From contig CP051247.1 in NCBI GenBank assembly GCA_017795105.1, positions 1,550,001 to 1,614,000 on the forward strand: a stretch of DNA of 64,000 bases, given 5' to 3'. The notes beneath the pieces were generated by a model. The model saw only the letters and a program-made list of their open reading frames with translations. It did no database searches and was not told where the DNA came from. This DNA comes from Planctomycetaceae bacterium (lineage in GTDB: Bacteria; Planctomycetota; Planctomycetia; Planctomycetales; Planctomycetaceae). Made by a program: the position numbers and the translations under genes. This document shows, one piece after another, positions 8,501 through 15,987 of this stretch (its first letter is position 1; each line of letters opens with the position of its first letter).

Positions 8501-9551
8501 ACTGATCGCGCGCCGGGGCAATGCCAAGGAAGTCGATACGTTCGCCACCAATATTCTCAATAATGCGGGTCTCGACTACGCTTTCCGCTCGAAGCTGTAC
8601 GGCCAGTTCGCCGCAGCCGCCGGCGGGAAGTCGCAGCAGTATGCTTCTCTGAACGAATGGCGGGACGAGTTCCTCAAGCAGGCCCGAGCCAATGCCGAAA
8701 ATGAAGACGCACCGATCGCACAGCGGCTCGATGGCGTTGCCGCCCTTTCCGTTTCCACGAACGCCAAGGATCGCGAACTGCTGCTCGATCTGCTCGATCC
8801 CCGCAGTCCCGAAGCGATTCAGCTGGCTGCACTCAATACGCTGGTCGCGATCGGTGGGGAAGAGACCGACGATTATCTGATCGAAGTCTACCCGCAGTTC
8901 AGCCCCACACTACGGAAGCAGGCTCAGGTGGCTCTGTTCTCACGTCCCACCTGGACAGCGTCCCTGCTGAAAGCCGTTATCGCCAATCAGCTCCCGAAAG
9001 CCGATCTTGATCGCTCTCAACTGCAGATCCTGAAAACATCGAAATCGAAAGAGCTGCAGAAGCTTGCCGGGGAGGTCAGCAGCCTCTTCGAAGACTCGTC
9101 GCGAAACGTCGTGATTGATCGCTACCGCCCTGCCCTCGACATGTCGGGGGACATCGATCACGGGCGGCAGCTGTTCGTCAAATCCTGCTCGAGCTGTCAT
9201 AAGCTCGAAGGGAAAGGTAAAGCGATCGGACCGAATCTGGCCAGCTTCAAGAATCGCGGCAAAGAAGCAGTGCTGACCAATCTGCTCGACCCGAATCGCG
9301 AAGTCACGCCCGACTATCTGACTTATGTGGTGGTGACTGCCGACGGTCGGACTTACACCGGGATGCTCGCCAACCAGAGCGCAACCACGATCTCTCTTCA
9401 AAGAGCCGAGGGCGAACCGCTGGTTCTACTTCGAGCCGACATCGAAGAGATGCGGACCAGTGGCATTTCGCTGATGCCGGAGGGCCTCGAAAAGGACCTC
9501 GATGTCGATGCCGTGGCCGATCTTCTCGCGTATCTGATGCAGGCCGAATAG
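5580..9551 (+). CDS. Three-part fusion: alpha/beta hydrolase + PVC-type dehydrogenase propeller with HEAT repeats + cytochrome c
   Basis: A 1323-residue secreted protein (Sec signal at ~1-25). Residues ~40-385 form a dienelactone-hydrolase/acetyl-xylan-esterase-like alpha/beta hydrolase with GHSLGG (222-227, Ser224 as nucleophile) and a late CDHDFP His. Residues ~395-750 form the propeller of PVC-type membrane-bound dehydrogenases (FKVVDGYKIELTAAEPMVV, then ALYVVEMRGYSED). Residues ~760-1180 look like HEAT repeats. Residues ~1190-1323 form a c-type cytochrome with haem motif CSSCH (1203-1207). The dehydrogenase-cytochrome part is usual in planctomycetes; the hydrolase at its N-terminus is the unusual part. 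A likely job is to hydrolyse an ester and then oxidise the product in the periplasm, with electrons leaving via the haem; this is inference. Confidence 0.85.
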   Translation: MRFSLPRVSFLLSFCVLIAAGLCKAAPEQDSAKLDHRKLDRFINESGEPKPIKTAADWQKRRASILANMQAVMGPLPKQAQQERPVDFEVLDQTETDDFTRQTIRFNAEPGDPVVADLYTPKAGDASNRPAMVALHPTGAQGKRIVAGEGPRNNRQYAIELAKRGYVVIAPDYPSFGDLKDYSFADDEYVSGTMKGIVNHMRCVDVLRSLDGVDDNRIGVIGHSLGGHNALFLAAFDERVKVAVTSCGWTPFHDYKEGNLTGWTSDRYMPKIRTDYDLDPNRVPFDFPEIIAAIAPRGVFSSSPTNDDNFDVEGARRGIAEASKIFTLLDAPNQLQLLTPPCDHDFPTEIRADAYKFIDQNLDHKPLAELDFGSELPRIPAVELPDVLDSFKVVDGYKIELTAAEPMVVDPVAMSFDENGALYVVEMRGYSEDDGQNLGRIRVLTDEDGDGTFDKSEVFADGLSWPTAIICYDDGIFIGAAPDIIYLKDTDGDQQADEKKVVFTGFGKRNVQALLNSFRWGLDNRIYGATSSNGGVVKRPEQPDSAGIDLRGRNFSFDPKSLELRPESGAAQHGMAFDDWGRMFVCSNSNHFQMVMYEDRYAARNRYLKAPSSLVSVADDGAQAEVFRISPLEPWRIVRTRLRASGRVKGVVEFGGKYSGYFTSATGINFFRGDGWSKADRGTAIIGDVGNNIVHRKQVYDDGILRKGKRIDVQTEMIASTDIWFRPVQYENGPDGALHVLDMYRETIEHPWSLPEEIKKFLDLTSGRDRGRLYRITGEDFQQRPVPQLAEANSSTLVDLLDHPNAWHRETASRLLYERQDPQTASLVRSSFEKMSALGKMHALYVLLGADALDESLIARSFDDIEPQLRRHAVRLSEQFPESSLLQQKLAASVNDPAPAVRYQLAFTLGTFPHTFNAPLIADLLKESGSDSWMRFALLTSVDQQLPQIMNALADDGEFLKSSAARPVLESLTELIARRGNAKEVDTFATNILNNAGLDYAFRSKLYGQFAAAAGGKSQQYASLNEWRDEFLKQARANAENEDAPIAQRLDGVAALSVSTNAKDRELLLDLLDPRSPEAIQLAALNTLVAIGGEETDDYLIEVYPQFSPTLRKQAQVALFSRPTWTASLLKAVIANQLPKADLDRSQLQILKTSKSKELQKLAGEVSSLFEDSSRNVVIDRYRPALDMSGDIDHGRQLFVKSCSSCHKLEGKGKAIGPNLASFKNRGKEAVLTNLLDPNREVTPDYLTYVVVTADGRTYTGMLANQSATTISLQRAEGEPLVLLRADIEEMRTSGISLMPEGLEKDLDVDAVADLLAYLMQAE

Positions 9552-9585
9552 TCGCGTTCCGCAAGAATCACAGGAGTTGACTTCA

Positions 9586-10944
9586 ATGAAGAGTTCTCAC
9601 AAATTTCTGCTGGTCGCGACGCTTCTTCTTTTCGCAGTCCCTTCGACATCTTGTCAGGCGGCCTCATGGAAAGCCGGGGCTGCAAAACTCGACATCACTC
9701 CGGTCACGCCGATGTGGATGTCGGGGTATGCGAGCCGCAATAAGCCGGCTGAAGGCAAGCTGCACGAACTGTGGGCTAAGGCGCTCGTGCTGGAAGATGC
9801 GAGCGGCAAGCGAGCCGTTGTTCTTTCTCTTGATCTCGTCGGTATCAGTCGCGCAACGGCGATGAAGGTGACCGATGGCCTGAAACAGAAATACGGCATC
9901 GAACGAGCCGAGATCGCAATTGCGACATCACACACTCACTGTGGCCCGGTGATGGGTGAAACGCTGGAAACGATGTACTTCCTTGATGAAGAACAGAGCC
10001 AGCGAGTTGACGATTACACGAATGAGGTCGTCCCTCGTCTCGTCGATCTGGTGGGCGATGCAATCGCGAAGCTGCACCCTGTGACCCTCGAATACGGAAT
10101 TGGTGAAGCGACGTTCGCCGTCAATCGCCGCGAGAACCCCGAGAAAGAAGTCCCGTCCCTCCGGGAAGCGGGAAAACTTAAAGGCCCGAACGATCATGCA
10201 CTACCGGTGCTGTTCGTCAAAGACGAAAGCGGCAAGGTCGAATCGCTCCTGTTTGGTTATGCCTGTCATGCGACAACACTTTCTTTCTTCCAGTGGTGTG
10301 GCGACTGGCCCGGTTTTGCCCAGATCGAATTGGAGAAGCAGTTTCCCGGGGCGACGGCCATCTTTGTTGCCGGCTGCGGAGCCGATCAGAATCCGCTCCC
10401 CCGCCGCGAGGTCGAGTTAGCCGAGAACTATGGCAAACAAATCGCAGCCGGCGTGGACGCTATTTCTCCACACGCGTTGACTGAGCTGACCGGCAAGATC
10501 AAAACACAGTACGTGGAGCTTGACCTGCCCTTTTCACAGTTGCCGACACGTGAGCAGCTCGAAATGGACAGAAAGTCCTCGAACAAGTACACGGCCAATC
10601 GCGCGAAGAATCTGCTTCAAACGCTCGACGACCAGGGGAGCCTCGACAAGAGTTACCCCTATCCGATTCAGGTCTGGTCCATTGGCCCAATGAAGATGGT
10701 CTTTCTGGGAGGCGAAGTCGTCGTCGACTACTCGCTGCGGCTCAAAGCCGACTCTGGAAATCCCCAGCTCTGGGTGGCCGGGTACTGCAACGACGTCATG
10801 GCGTACATTCCCTCGCGCCGCGTGCTGCTTGAAGGTGGTTACGAGGGAGCGACGTCCATGGTGTACTACGGCCTGCCGACCACCTGGGCTCCCCAGGTTG
10901 AAACACTCATCGTTGACCAGGTCCAGCAATTCCTGAGTGAATAA
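9586..10944 (+). CDS. Secreted neutral/alkaline ceramidase-like protein (first of two)
   Basis: A 452-residue protein with a Sec signal (residues 1-28). The segment AGAAKLDITPVTPMWMSGYA is typical of the N-terminal domain of the neutral/alkaline non-lysosomal ceramidase family, and SHTHCGP (115-121) supplies His residues that bind zinc in that family. FGYACHATTLS carries a further conserved His. It is shorter than true ceramidases (about 650-700 residues), so the substrate may be another amide or ester. ATG 9586 lies nine bases after CAGGAG; a TTG at 9577 is in frame but too close to that site. It lies 34 bp after the fusion gene and 47 bp before a related gene. Confidence 0.8.
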   Translation: MKSSHKFLLVATLLLFAVPSTSCQAASWKAGAAKLDITPVTPMWMSGYASRNKPAEGKLHELWAKALVLEDASGKRAVVLSLDLVGISRATAMKVTDGLKQKYGIERAEIAIATSHTHCGPVMGETLETMYFLDEEQSQRVDDYTNEVVPRLVDLVGDAIAKLHPVTLEYGIGEATFAVNRRENPEKEVPSLREAGKLKGPNDHALPVLFVKDESGKVESLLFGYACHATTLSFFQWCGDWPGFAQIELEKQFPGATAIFVAGCGADQNPLPRREVELAENYGKQIAAGVDAISPHALTELTGKIKTQYVELDLPFSQLPTREQLEMDRKSSNKYTANRAKNLLQTLDDQGSLDKSYPYPIQVWSIGPMKMVFLGGEVVVDYSLRLKADSGNPQLWVAGYCNDVMAYIPSRRVLLEGGYEGATSMVYYGLPTTWAPQVETLIVDQVQQFLSE

Positions 10945-10991
10945 TCCGAATCACTTCGCGCTCGCGTCCCGCCTTCATGGAGCTCTGCACA

Positions 10992-12368
10992 ATGAAACTG
11001 CGATCGACCGCCTTCCTTCTTCTCCTTCTCCTCTCCTGGACCGCGTGGCTTCCCGCCGCGGAAACACAGCTGCGTGTCGGCACATTCGACGTCGATGCTT
11101 CCCCGCCCGTCGGAAGTCTGATGGCGTATGATCCGGTGAAGGACATTCAGTCGCCGCTCAGCTGTCGCGGCGTCGTCCTCCTCGGTGCCGACGATCCGAT
11201 CGTCCTCTGTGCCGTCGACTGGCTCGGGATCTCGAACGATGGCCAGCGAGTATTCAAAGAGAAACTGGCTCAGGCCGCCGGGACCACTCCGGAGCGAGTC
11301 GCCGTGCATGCGATTCATCAACATGATGCCCCACGTTGTGACTTTTCGGTCGAGACGATACTCGCACAGGCCGGAGTCGGTGGAGGCCAGTTCGATCCGA
11401 ATTTCGCCCGCGTCGTCATTCAGAACGCTGCCGATGCGGTTCGCGAAGCGACAAAGTCAGCCACTCCCGTGGACTCGATCGGGTTCGGTGAAGCGATCAT
11501 CGAGAAGGTGGCCTCTAATCGTCGGATCCTGGGACCTGACGGAAAAGTGCAATACACCCGATACACCGCCACGAAAGATCCGGTTGTTCGCGCCAAGCCA
11601 GTCGGCACGATCGATCCGGCTGTGAAACTGGTCACGTTCTTCAAAGGGGACGAACCGGTCGCCGTGCTGACTTACTACGCGACTCATCCTCAAAGCTACT
11701 ACCGGACCGGTCTGGCCAATCCCGACTTTCCCGGCATGGCTCGCAACGCCCGGCAGGATGAAACCGGCGTCCCGCACATCCACTTCAACGGAGCCGGCGG
11801 GAACATCGGAGCCGGGAAGTGGAACGATGGTTCGAAAGAGAATCGGCAGATCCTGGCCGATCGCGTCGCAGCCGGAATGAAGACCGCCTGGGAAGAAATG
11901 AAGCGTCAATCGATCACCGCTGCCGACGTCTCCTGGGCCACCGAACCGGTTCTGTTGCCACTCGCTGACCATCTTGTTGAAGAGAACTTGCAGAAGATCG
12001 TCCATGATCCAGAGTCGACTCCGCTCGATCGCCATCACGCCGCCAAGCATCTGGCGTGGATGTGGCGTTGTCAGGCGGGCGACACAATCGACCTCGGTTG
12101 TCTCACATTGAAGAACGCCCGCGTGCTACACATGCCCGGCGAGCTGTTCGTCGAGTATCAACTCGCCGCCCAGAAGATGCGGACCGATTTGTTCGTCGCC
12201 ATGGCGGCTTATGGCGAGTATGCCCCGGGGTATATCTGCACAGAGATCGCGTATTCTCAGGGAGGATACGAATCAAGTGATCGAGCTTCGCGTGTTTCTC
12301 CGGCCGTGGAAAAGGTGCTGATGGATGCGATGGCTCAACTGCTGGAAAGTTCGCACGCGAAAGAGTAA
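10992..12368 (+). CDS. Secreted ceramidase-like protein (second of two)
   Basis: A 458-residue protein with a Sec signal (LLLLLLSWTAWLPAA). It shares the layout of the preceding protein but is diverged: an opening VGTFDVDASPPVG, a HQHDAP motif (109-114) where the first has SHTHCGP, and YYATHPQSYYR plus HFNGAGGNIGAG later. The His-containing motifs suggest a metal-dependent hydrolase of the same fold. ATG 10992 has GGAG nine bases upstream; the in-frame ATG at 10977 has none. The DinB gene begins three bases after the stop, so translation is probably coupled. Confidence 0.75.
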   Translation: MKLRSTAFLLLLLLSWTAWLPAAETQLRVGTFDVDASPPVGSLMAYDPVKDIQSPLSCRGVVLLGADDPIVLCAVDWLGISNDGQRVFKEKLAQAAGTTPERVAVHAIHQHDAPRCDFSVETILAQAGVGGGQFDPNFARVVIQNAADAVREATKSATPVDSIGFGEAIIEKVASNRRILGPDGKVQYTRYTATKDPVVRAKPVGTIDPAVKLVTFFKGDEPVAVLTYYATHPQSYYRTGLANPDFPGMARNARQDETGVPHIHFNGAGGNIGAGKWNDGSKENRQILADRVAAGMKTAWEEMKRQSITAADVSWATEPVLLPLADHLVEENLQKIVHDPESTPLDRHHAAKHLAWMWRCQAGDTIDLGCLTLKNARVLHMPGELFVEYQLAAQKMRTDLFVAMAAYGEYAPGYICTEIAYSQGGYESSDRASRVSPAVEKVLMDAMAQLLESSHAKE

Positions 12369-12371
12369 CCG

Positions 12372-12848
12372 ATGTCTGACGAAGCGCTCCGGGACCATCT
12401 GACCTACCTCCTCAACGGGGGTGGAGCTCATCTTGATTTCGAAGCGGCGATCGCGGATCTTCCGGAGGAGGCCCGCGGTCGCAAAGCTCCCGGGCTTCCG
12501 CACACAGCGTGGCATCTGCTCTGGCATCTTCGCATCTGCCAGTGGGACATCCTCGAATTTTCCCGCAATGCCGCTCATGTCTCCCCTGAGTTCCCGGACG
12601 GCCTCTGGCCGGAAAACGATGCGCCGCCTGAGCCGGAGGACTGGGACCTCACAGTCGATGCCTTCCGAGACGAACATCGGCAGATGGTTGCGCTCGTCAA
12701 CGATCCGTCGATCGACCTCTTCGCGAAGATCCCACACGGAGACGGTCAGACGATTCTCCGCGAAGCTCTGCTCGTCGCCGACCATAACGCGTATCATCTC
12801 GGCCAGCTGGTTTATCTTCGCCGCTGCCTCGGAGAATGGGATGGCTGA
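12372..12848 (+). CDS. DinB-family protein
   Basis: A 158-residue protein of the DinB/YfiT four-helix-bundle superfamily. The expected metal ligands are visible: HTAWHLLWHLRICQWDIL in the first half and DHNAYHLGQLVYLRR near the C-terminus. DinB proteins bind a divalent metal; many are thiol transferases or have no known reaction. The gene starts three bases after the upstream ceramidase-like gene and overlaps the next one by eight bases, so the three probably form one transcript. Confidence 0.85.
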   Translation: MSDEALRDHLTYLLNGGGAHLDFEAAIADLPEEARGRKAPGLPHTAWHLLWHLRICQWDILEFSRNAAHVSPEFPDGLWPENDAPPEPEDWDLTVDAFRDEHRQMVALVNDPSIDLFAKIPHGDGQTILREALLVADHNAYHLGQLVYLRRCLGEWDG

Positions 12849-13173
12849 AGTCTCGAATCTGTTTTCAGTATTGCCGGAGTCTCTCCCGGAAGAGCTCATC
12901 GAAGTACTCGCGGCAAACAGCCAACTGCGGATTGAACGGATCGTCTCGACCGGACATCAGAGTCCGCCCGACTTCTGGTACGATCAGGACGAAGACGAAT
13001 GGGTCGCACTGCTGAAAGGATCTGCGAGGCTGGAGTTCGCCAGCGAGCAACGTCCGGTTGATCTGCAACCGGGGGATTATGTTCTGATCCCTGCTCATCA
13101 GAAGCACCGCGTCGCGATGACGTCGCCGGACGAGCCAACCGTCTGGCTGGCGATCTTTTTTAAGACAGACTGA
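12841..13173 (+). CDS. Small cupin protein
   Basis: A 110-residue single-domain cupin. The region EDEWVALLKGSARLEF followed by LQPGDYVLIPAHQKHRV carries the G(X)nPG(D) and PxxxxH features of the fold; H at 'AHQKHRV' is a likely metal ligand. ATG 12841 lies inside the end of the DinB gene (eight-base overlap) with a GGAG-like site just before. The stop codon overlaps the 3' end of the converging ArgE-like gene by 14 bases, so there is no intergenic space between the two transcripts. Confidence 0.8.
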   Translation: MAEVSNLFSVLPESLPEELIEVLAANSQLRIERIVSTGHQSPPDFWYDQDEDEWVALLKGSARLEFASEQRPVDLQPGDYVLIPAHQKHRVAMTSPDEPTVWLAIFFKTD

Positions 13174-14341
13174 GAAACTTCAACAGAATCTCAACCGCCT
13201 GTTCGAGCTGCTTCACTTCAATCCATTCGTCCTTCGTATGAGCCTGAGCGATATCCCCCGGCCCGAAGACGACTGTAGGCATCCCCAGGAGAGCGAACCG
13301 CGACGCATGGGTTCCATACGGAACACCGATCGCCTCGGCCTCCACAATTCCGCTGGCTGCCGCAATTAGCTTCTCGGCGAGCTCCGCATTCCCGGTATCG
13401 TTCAGCGGCTGGCTGATTGTATCGGGCGGCAGGAATTCAAACTCGGTTTCGCAGTTGGCCCGCAGCCATGTCTCTGCAGCTGCAATGGCCGCAGCGGCTT
13501 CTTCCCCCGGAACCACCCGACGATCGATTTCAATCCGGCAGCAGTCGGGAACGATGTTCACACTCGATCCCCCGGCAATCCGTCCCACGCTCATCGTCGC
13601 ACCGCCACACAGGTGGTGCGCAGGGACTTCTGTCTTCAACAGATGGCTGTACTGCTCCAGGGCCCGCACGACTTCCGCCATCCGGTAAATGGCGTTGATC
13701 CCACGAGAAGGGTCGCTGCTGTGGACTGCCTCGCCGTCCGTCTGAACCTTCCACCGAGCCGCCCCCTTATGAGCGACAACCGGATTGAGCCCGGTCGGCT
13801 CGAAGACGACCGTCTGATCGATCTCTCCAACGGTCGCCAGCAAACCGTGCCTTTGCGACTCAAGTCGCCGAATCAAATCGGCGGCTCCCTTCTGCGTCCG
13901 TTCCTCATCGCAGGTGCACGAAAAGATAATCGTCCCGTGCATTTGAGCGGGATCGGCTTTGAGCCGTTGCACGAGTTCGAGCATGACAGCAAGTGAGCCT
14001 TTCACGTCGCAGCTGCCGCGACCGAACAGACGCCCTTCTTGTTCAAACGGCGTGAAGGGAGCAATGGTCATCCCGGCGACGGGGACCGTATCGGTATGGG
14101 CATCGAGCAGCGTGCAGGGGCGATCGGCATTTCCGGGGAGAACGGCAACAACGTTTCCGCGTCCGGGTTCGACTTCGTGGTACTCGCAGGGTACATTGAT
14201 TTCGTGGAAGAACCTGCCGAGCCAGTCGGTCATCCCGGCTTCAAACCAGCCGTCTCCCTCCACCGCAGCGCCCATCGGATTCTGGCTCGGAATTGCCACC
14301 AGTTCACGCAGAATCGCACTTGCAGATCGGATGTTCGTCAA
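13160..14341 (-). CDS. M20-family deacylase, ArgE/DapE type
   Basis: A 393-residue metallo-aminoacylase. Motifs in order: DAHTDTVP (first zinc His/Asp), GRGSCDVKG (bridging Asp), CTCDEERTQKGA (catalytic Glu pair), then a dimerisation segment and a late PYGTHASRF His. The closest functional guess is acetylornithine deacetylase or a related N-acyl amino acid amidohydrolase. The frame opens at TTG 14365 with no ribosome site, whereas TTG 14341 has GAGG five bases upstream and leaves 12 residues before the conserved LRELVAIPSQNP, so 14341 was chosen. The divergent amidohydrolase begins only 12 bp away. Confidence 0.85.
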   Translation of the reverse strand: MTNIRSASAILRELVAIPSQNPMGAAVEGDGWFEAGMTDWLGRFFHEINVPCEYHEVEPGRGNVVAVLPGNADRPCTLLDAHTDTVPVAGMTIAPFTPFEQEGRLFGRGSCDVKGSLAVMLELVQRLKADPAQMHGTIIFSCTCDEERTQKGAADLIRRLESQRHGLLATVGEIDQTVVFEPTGLNPVVAHKGAARWKVQTDGEAVHSSDPSRGINAIYRMAEVVRALEQYSHLLKTEVPAHHLCGGATMSVGRIAGGSSVNIVPDCCRIEIDRRVVPGEEAAAAIAAAETWLRANCETEFEFLPPDTISQPLNDTGNAELAEKLIAAASGIVEAEAIGVPYGTHASRFALLGMPTVVFGPGDIAQAHTKDEWIEVKQLEQAVEILLKFLSLS

Positions 14342-14352
14342 AGGAACCTCGC

Positions 14353-15306
14353 ATGCAGAAATCAACGGGCCACGAATCGTTACTCAGCCGCCGCGACATG
14401 CTGAAAGCGTCCACCGCAGCTGCTGCGGTCACTATGACTGGCACTTCTCTATTCGGCAAGTCGGACTCGAACACATCCGGTTTCATTGATGCCCACGTCC
14501 ATGTCTGGACGCCCGATACCTCGAAGTATCCATTGAAGACCGGCTATTCGAAAGACGATATGCAGCCGCCGAGTTTCACGCCGGAAGAGTTGATGGCTCA
14601 CGCTGGCCCGACCGGCGTCGATCGCATCGTGCTGATTCAGATGAGCTTCTACGGCTACGACAATTCCTACATGCTCCACGTGATGGACGCACACCCGGGA
14701 CGTTACTCGGGTGTCGCGGTAATCGATCCGGAGAACAAACCGGTCGCCACGATGAAAGCCTTGAAGAAGAAAGGCGTTCGCGGTTTCCGGATTGTCGCCG
14801 GAAAGCAGGATCCCGATCAGTGGCTGAAGTCGAAAGGCATGCGGGCCATGTGGCGATGTGCGGCCGACGAAGGCATGGCGATGTGCCCGCTGATGAACCC
14901 GGAGTACGTCCCCTCCGTCGCGGCGATGTGCAGAAAGTTTCCGGAGACTACGGTAGTCGTCGATCACTTCGCCCGCATCGGCATCAGTGGCGAGGTGAAG
15001 GAGTCAGACCTCGATGCTCTCTGCCAGTTGGCCGATCATAAGAAGACCTACGTTAAGACGTCCGCCTTCTATGCTCTGGGAATGAAGTCACCTCCCTACA
15101 CCGACCTCGGACCGATGATCCGCCGCTGCCGCGATGCTTTCGGAGCAGACCGTCTGATGTGGGCCAGCGATTGCCCGTACCAAGTTCAGGAAGAACACAC
15201 TTATGCCGCTTCGATCGATCTAGTCCGAGAGAAGCTCGATTTTCTGAGCGACGAAGACCGCAAGTGGATGCTCCGCGGCACAGCTGAGAAAGTCTTCTTC
15301 AGTTGA
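14353..15306 (+). CDS. Tat-exported amidohydrolase (Amidohydrolase_2 family)
   Basis: A 317-residue protein with a Tat signal (LLSRRDMLKASTAAAAVTM). DAHVH (46-50) is the first metal motif of a TIM-barrel metal-dependent hydrolase; VVDHFARIG and WASDCPY give the later His and Asp. The family includes lactonases and decarboxylases of the 2-pyrone/ACMSD type; the substrate is not readable. ATG 14353 follows AAGGA at seven bases. It faces the Rid gene across an intergenic region with two converging hairpin terminators. Confidence 0.85.
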   Translation: MQKSTGHESLLSRRDMLKASTAAAAVTMTGTSLFGKSDSNTSGFIDAHVHVWTPDTSKYPLKTGYSKDDMQPPSFTPEELMAHAGPTGVDRIVLIQMSFYGYDNSYMLHVMDAHPGRYSGVAVIDPENKPVATMKALKKKGVRGFRIVAGKQDPDQWLKSKGMRAMWRCAADEGMAMCPLMNPEYVPSVAAMCRKFPETTVVVDHFARIGISGEVKESDLDALCQLADHKKTYVKTSAFYALGMKSPPYTDLGPMIRRCRDAFGADRLMWASDCPYQVQEEHTYAASIDLVREKLDFLSDEDRKWMLRGTAEKVFFS

Positions 15307-15373
15307 GTCGACAACGAGTCTTGTTGCACGAGGCCGGATTCCAACCAGCCGCAAACAACGAGACCGAGCACAA

Positions 15374-15452
15374 GTGTGCCACTGGTTCCGCCAGTGCTTC
15401 TTTTGGGGAGTCGGTATCAATAAAAAAGCCACTGGCAGAGCCAGTGGCACAC
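15374..15452. repeat. Converging pair of GCCACTGG hairpins
   Basis: The plus copy is GTGTGCCACTGG-loop-CCAGTGCTTC (15374-15400). The minus copy reads GTGTGCCACTGGC-TCT-GCCAGTGGC (15452-15428). Each is a hairpin, and the two are inverted copies of one sequence. A third copy lies at 26006-26030 and a relative at 28606-28640. Both copies here are followed by T-rich sequence in their own direction. Confidence 0.7.
15421..15452 (-). terminator. Intrinsic terminator of the dipeptidase-to-Rid operon
   Basis: On the minus strand a perfect 9-bp stem (GCCACTGGC, loop TCT, GCCAGTGGC) is followed at once by six T residues. It lies 30 bp past the Rid stop codon. The hairpin is a member of the dispersed GCCACTGG family. 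Confidence 0.7.
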
Positions 15453-15481
15453 GATGACGTTTGCTTGAGGAAATGACCGAA

Positions 15482-15946
15482 TCAGTCTTTCAGCTTGATA
15501 ATCATTTCCGTCTCGACACTCGAATTCAACGGAAGTTGAGCGACGCCGATAGCGGTGCGGGCGGCGAGGCCAGCATCGCCGAAGACGTCGAGCAGAAGCT
15601 GTGATCCTCCGTTGATGACGACGTGCTGTTCCGTGAAATCGAGGTCGGTATTCACGTAACCGGTCAGCCGAACGATGCACTCGATGTCATCGAACGAACC
15701 GAGCTCCTGGTAGACCATACGCAGGTTATTGGCCACGCAGATGGCGGCGGCCTTCTGAGCGTCTTCCAGCGAGACGACGCTCGGCACCTTGCCTTTATAA
15801 GGAATCCGGCCGTTTTCAATCGGCACCGCACCGGAAACGTAGAGTGTGTTGCCGTTGCGGGACACAGGTCGATAAATCGCTCCCGGTGGGAGTTCGACGT
15901 CGACCTTGAATCCCTTTGCTTCCATTCGCTGTTCGCGTTCACCCAT
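15482..15946 (-). CDS. Rid/YjgF-family protein without the deaminase arginine
   Basis: A 154-residue Rid protein. RidA enzymes hydrolyse reactive enamines such as 2-aminoacrylate made by PLP dehydratases. The C-terminal family motif is present as AARTAIGVAQLPLNSSVETEM, but the position of the catalytic Arg (R105 of E. coli RidA, in VARLP) is Gln here. Family members with this change are not expected to deaminate enamines. ATG 15946 has AAGGA upstream. It is the last gene of a minus-strand set and follows the D-amino-acid PLP enzyme by 41 bp; a terminator hairpin lies 30 bp further. Confidence 0.9.
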   Translation of the reverse strand: MGEREQRMEAKGFKVDVELPPGAIYRPVSRNGNTLYVSGAVPIENGRIPYKGKVPSVVSLEDAQKAAAICVANNLRMVYQELGSFDDIECIVRLTGYVNTDLDFTEQHVVINGGSQLLLDVFGDAGLAARTAIGVAQLPLNSSVETEMIIKLKD

Positions 15947-15987
15947 GATGGATTCCTTTTCTCAGTTGAAGTTCAAAGTTGTTCGGT

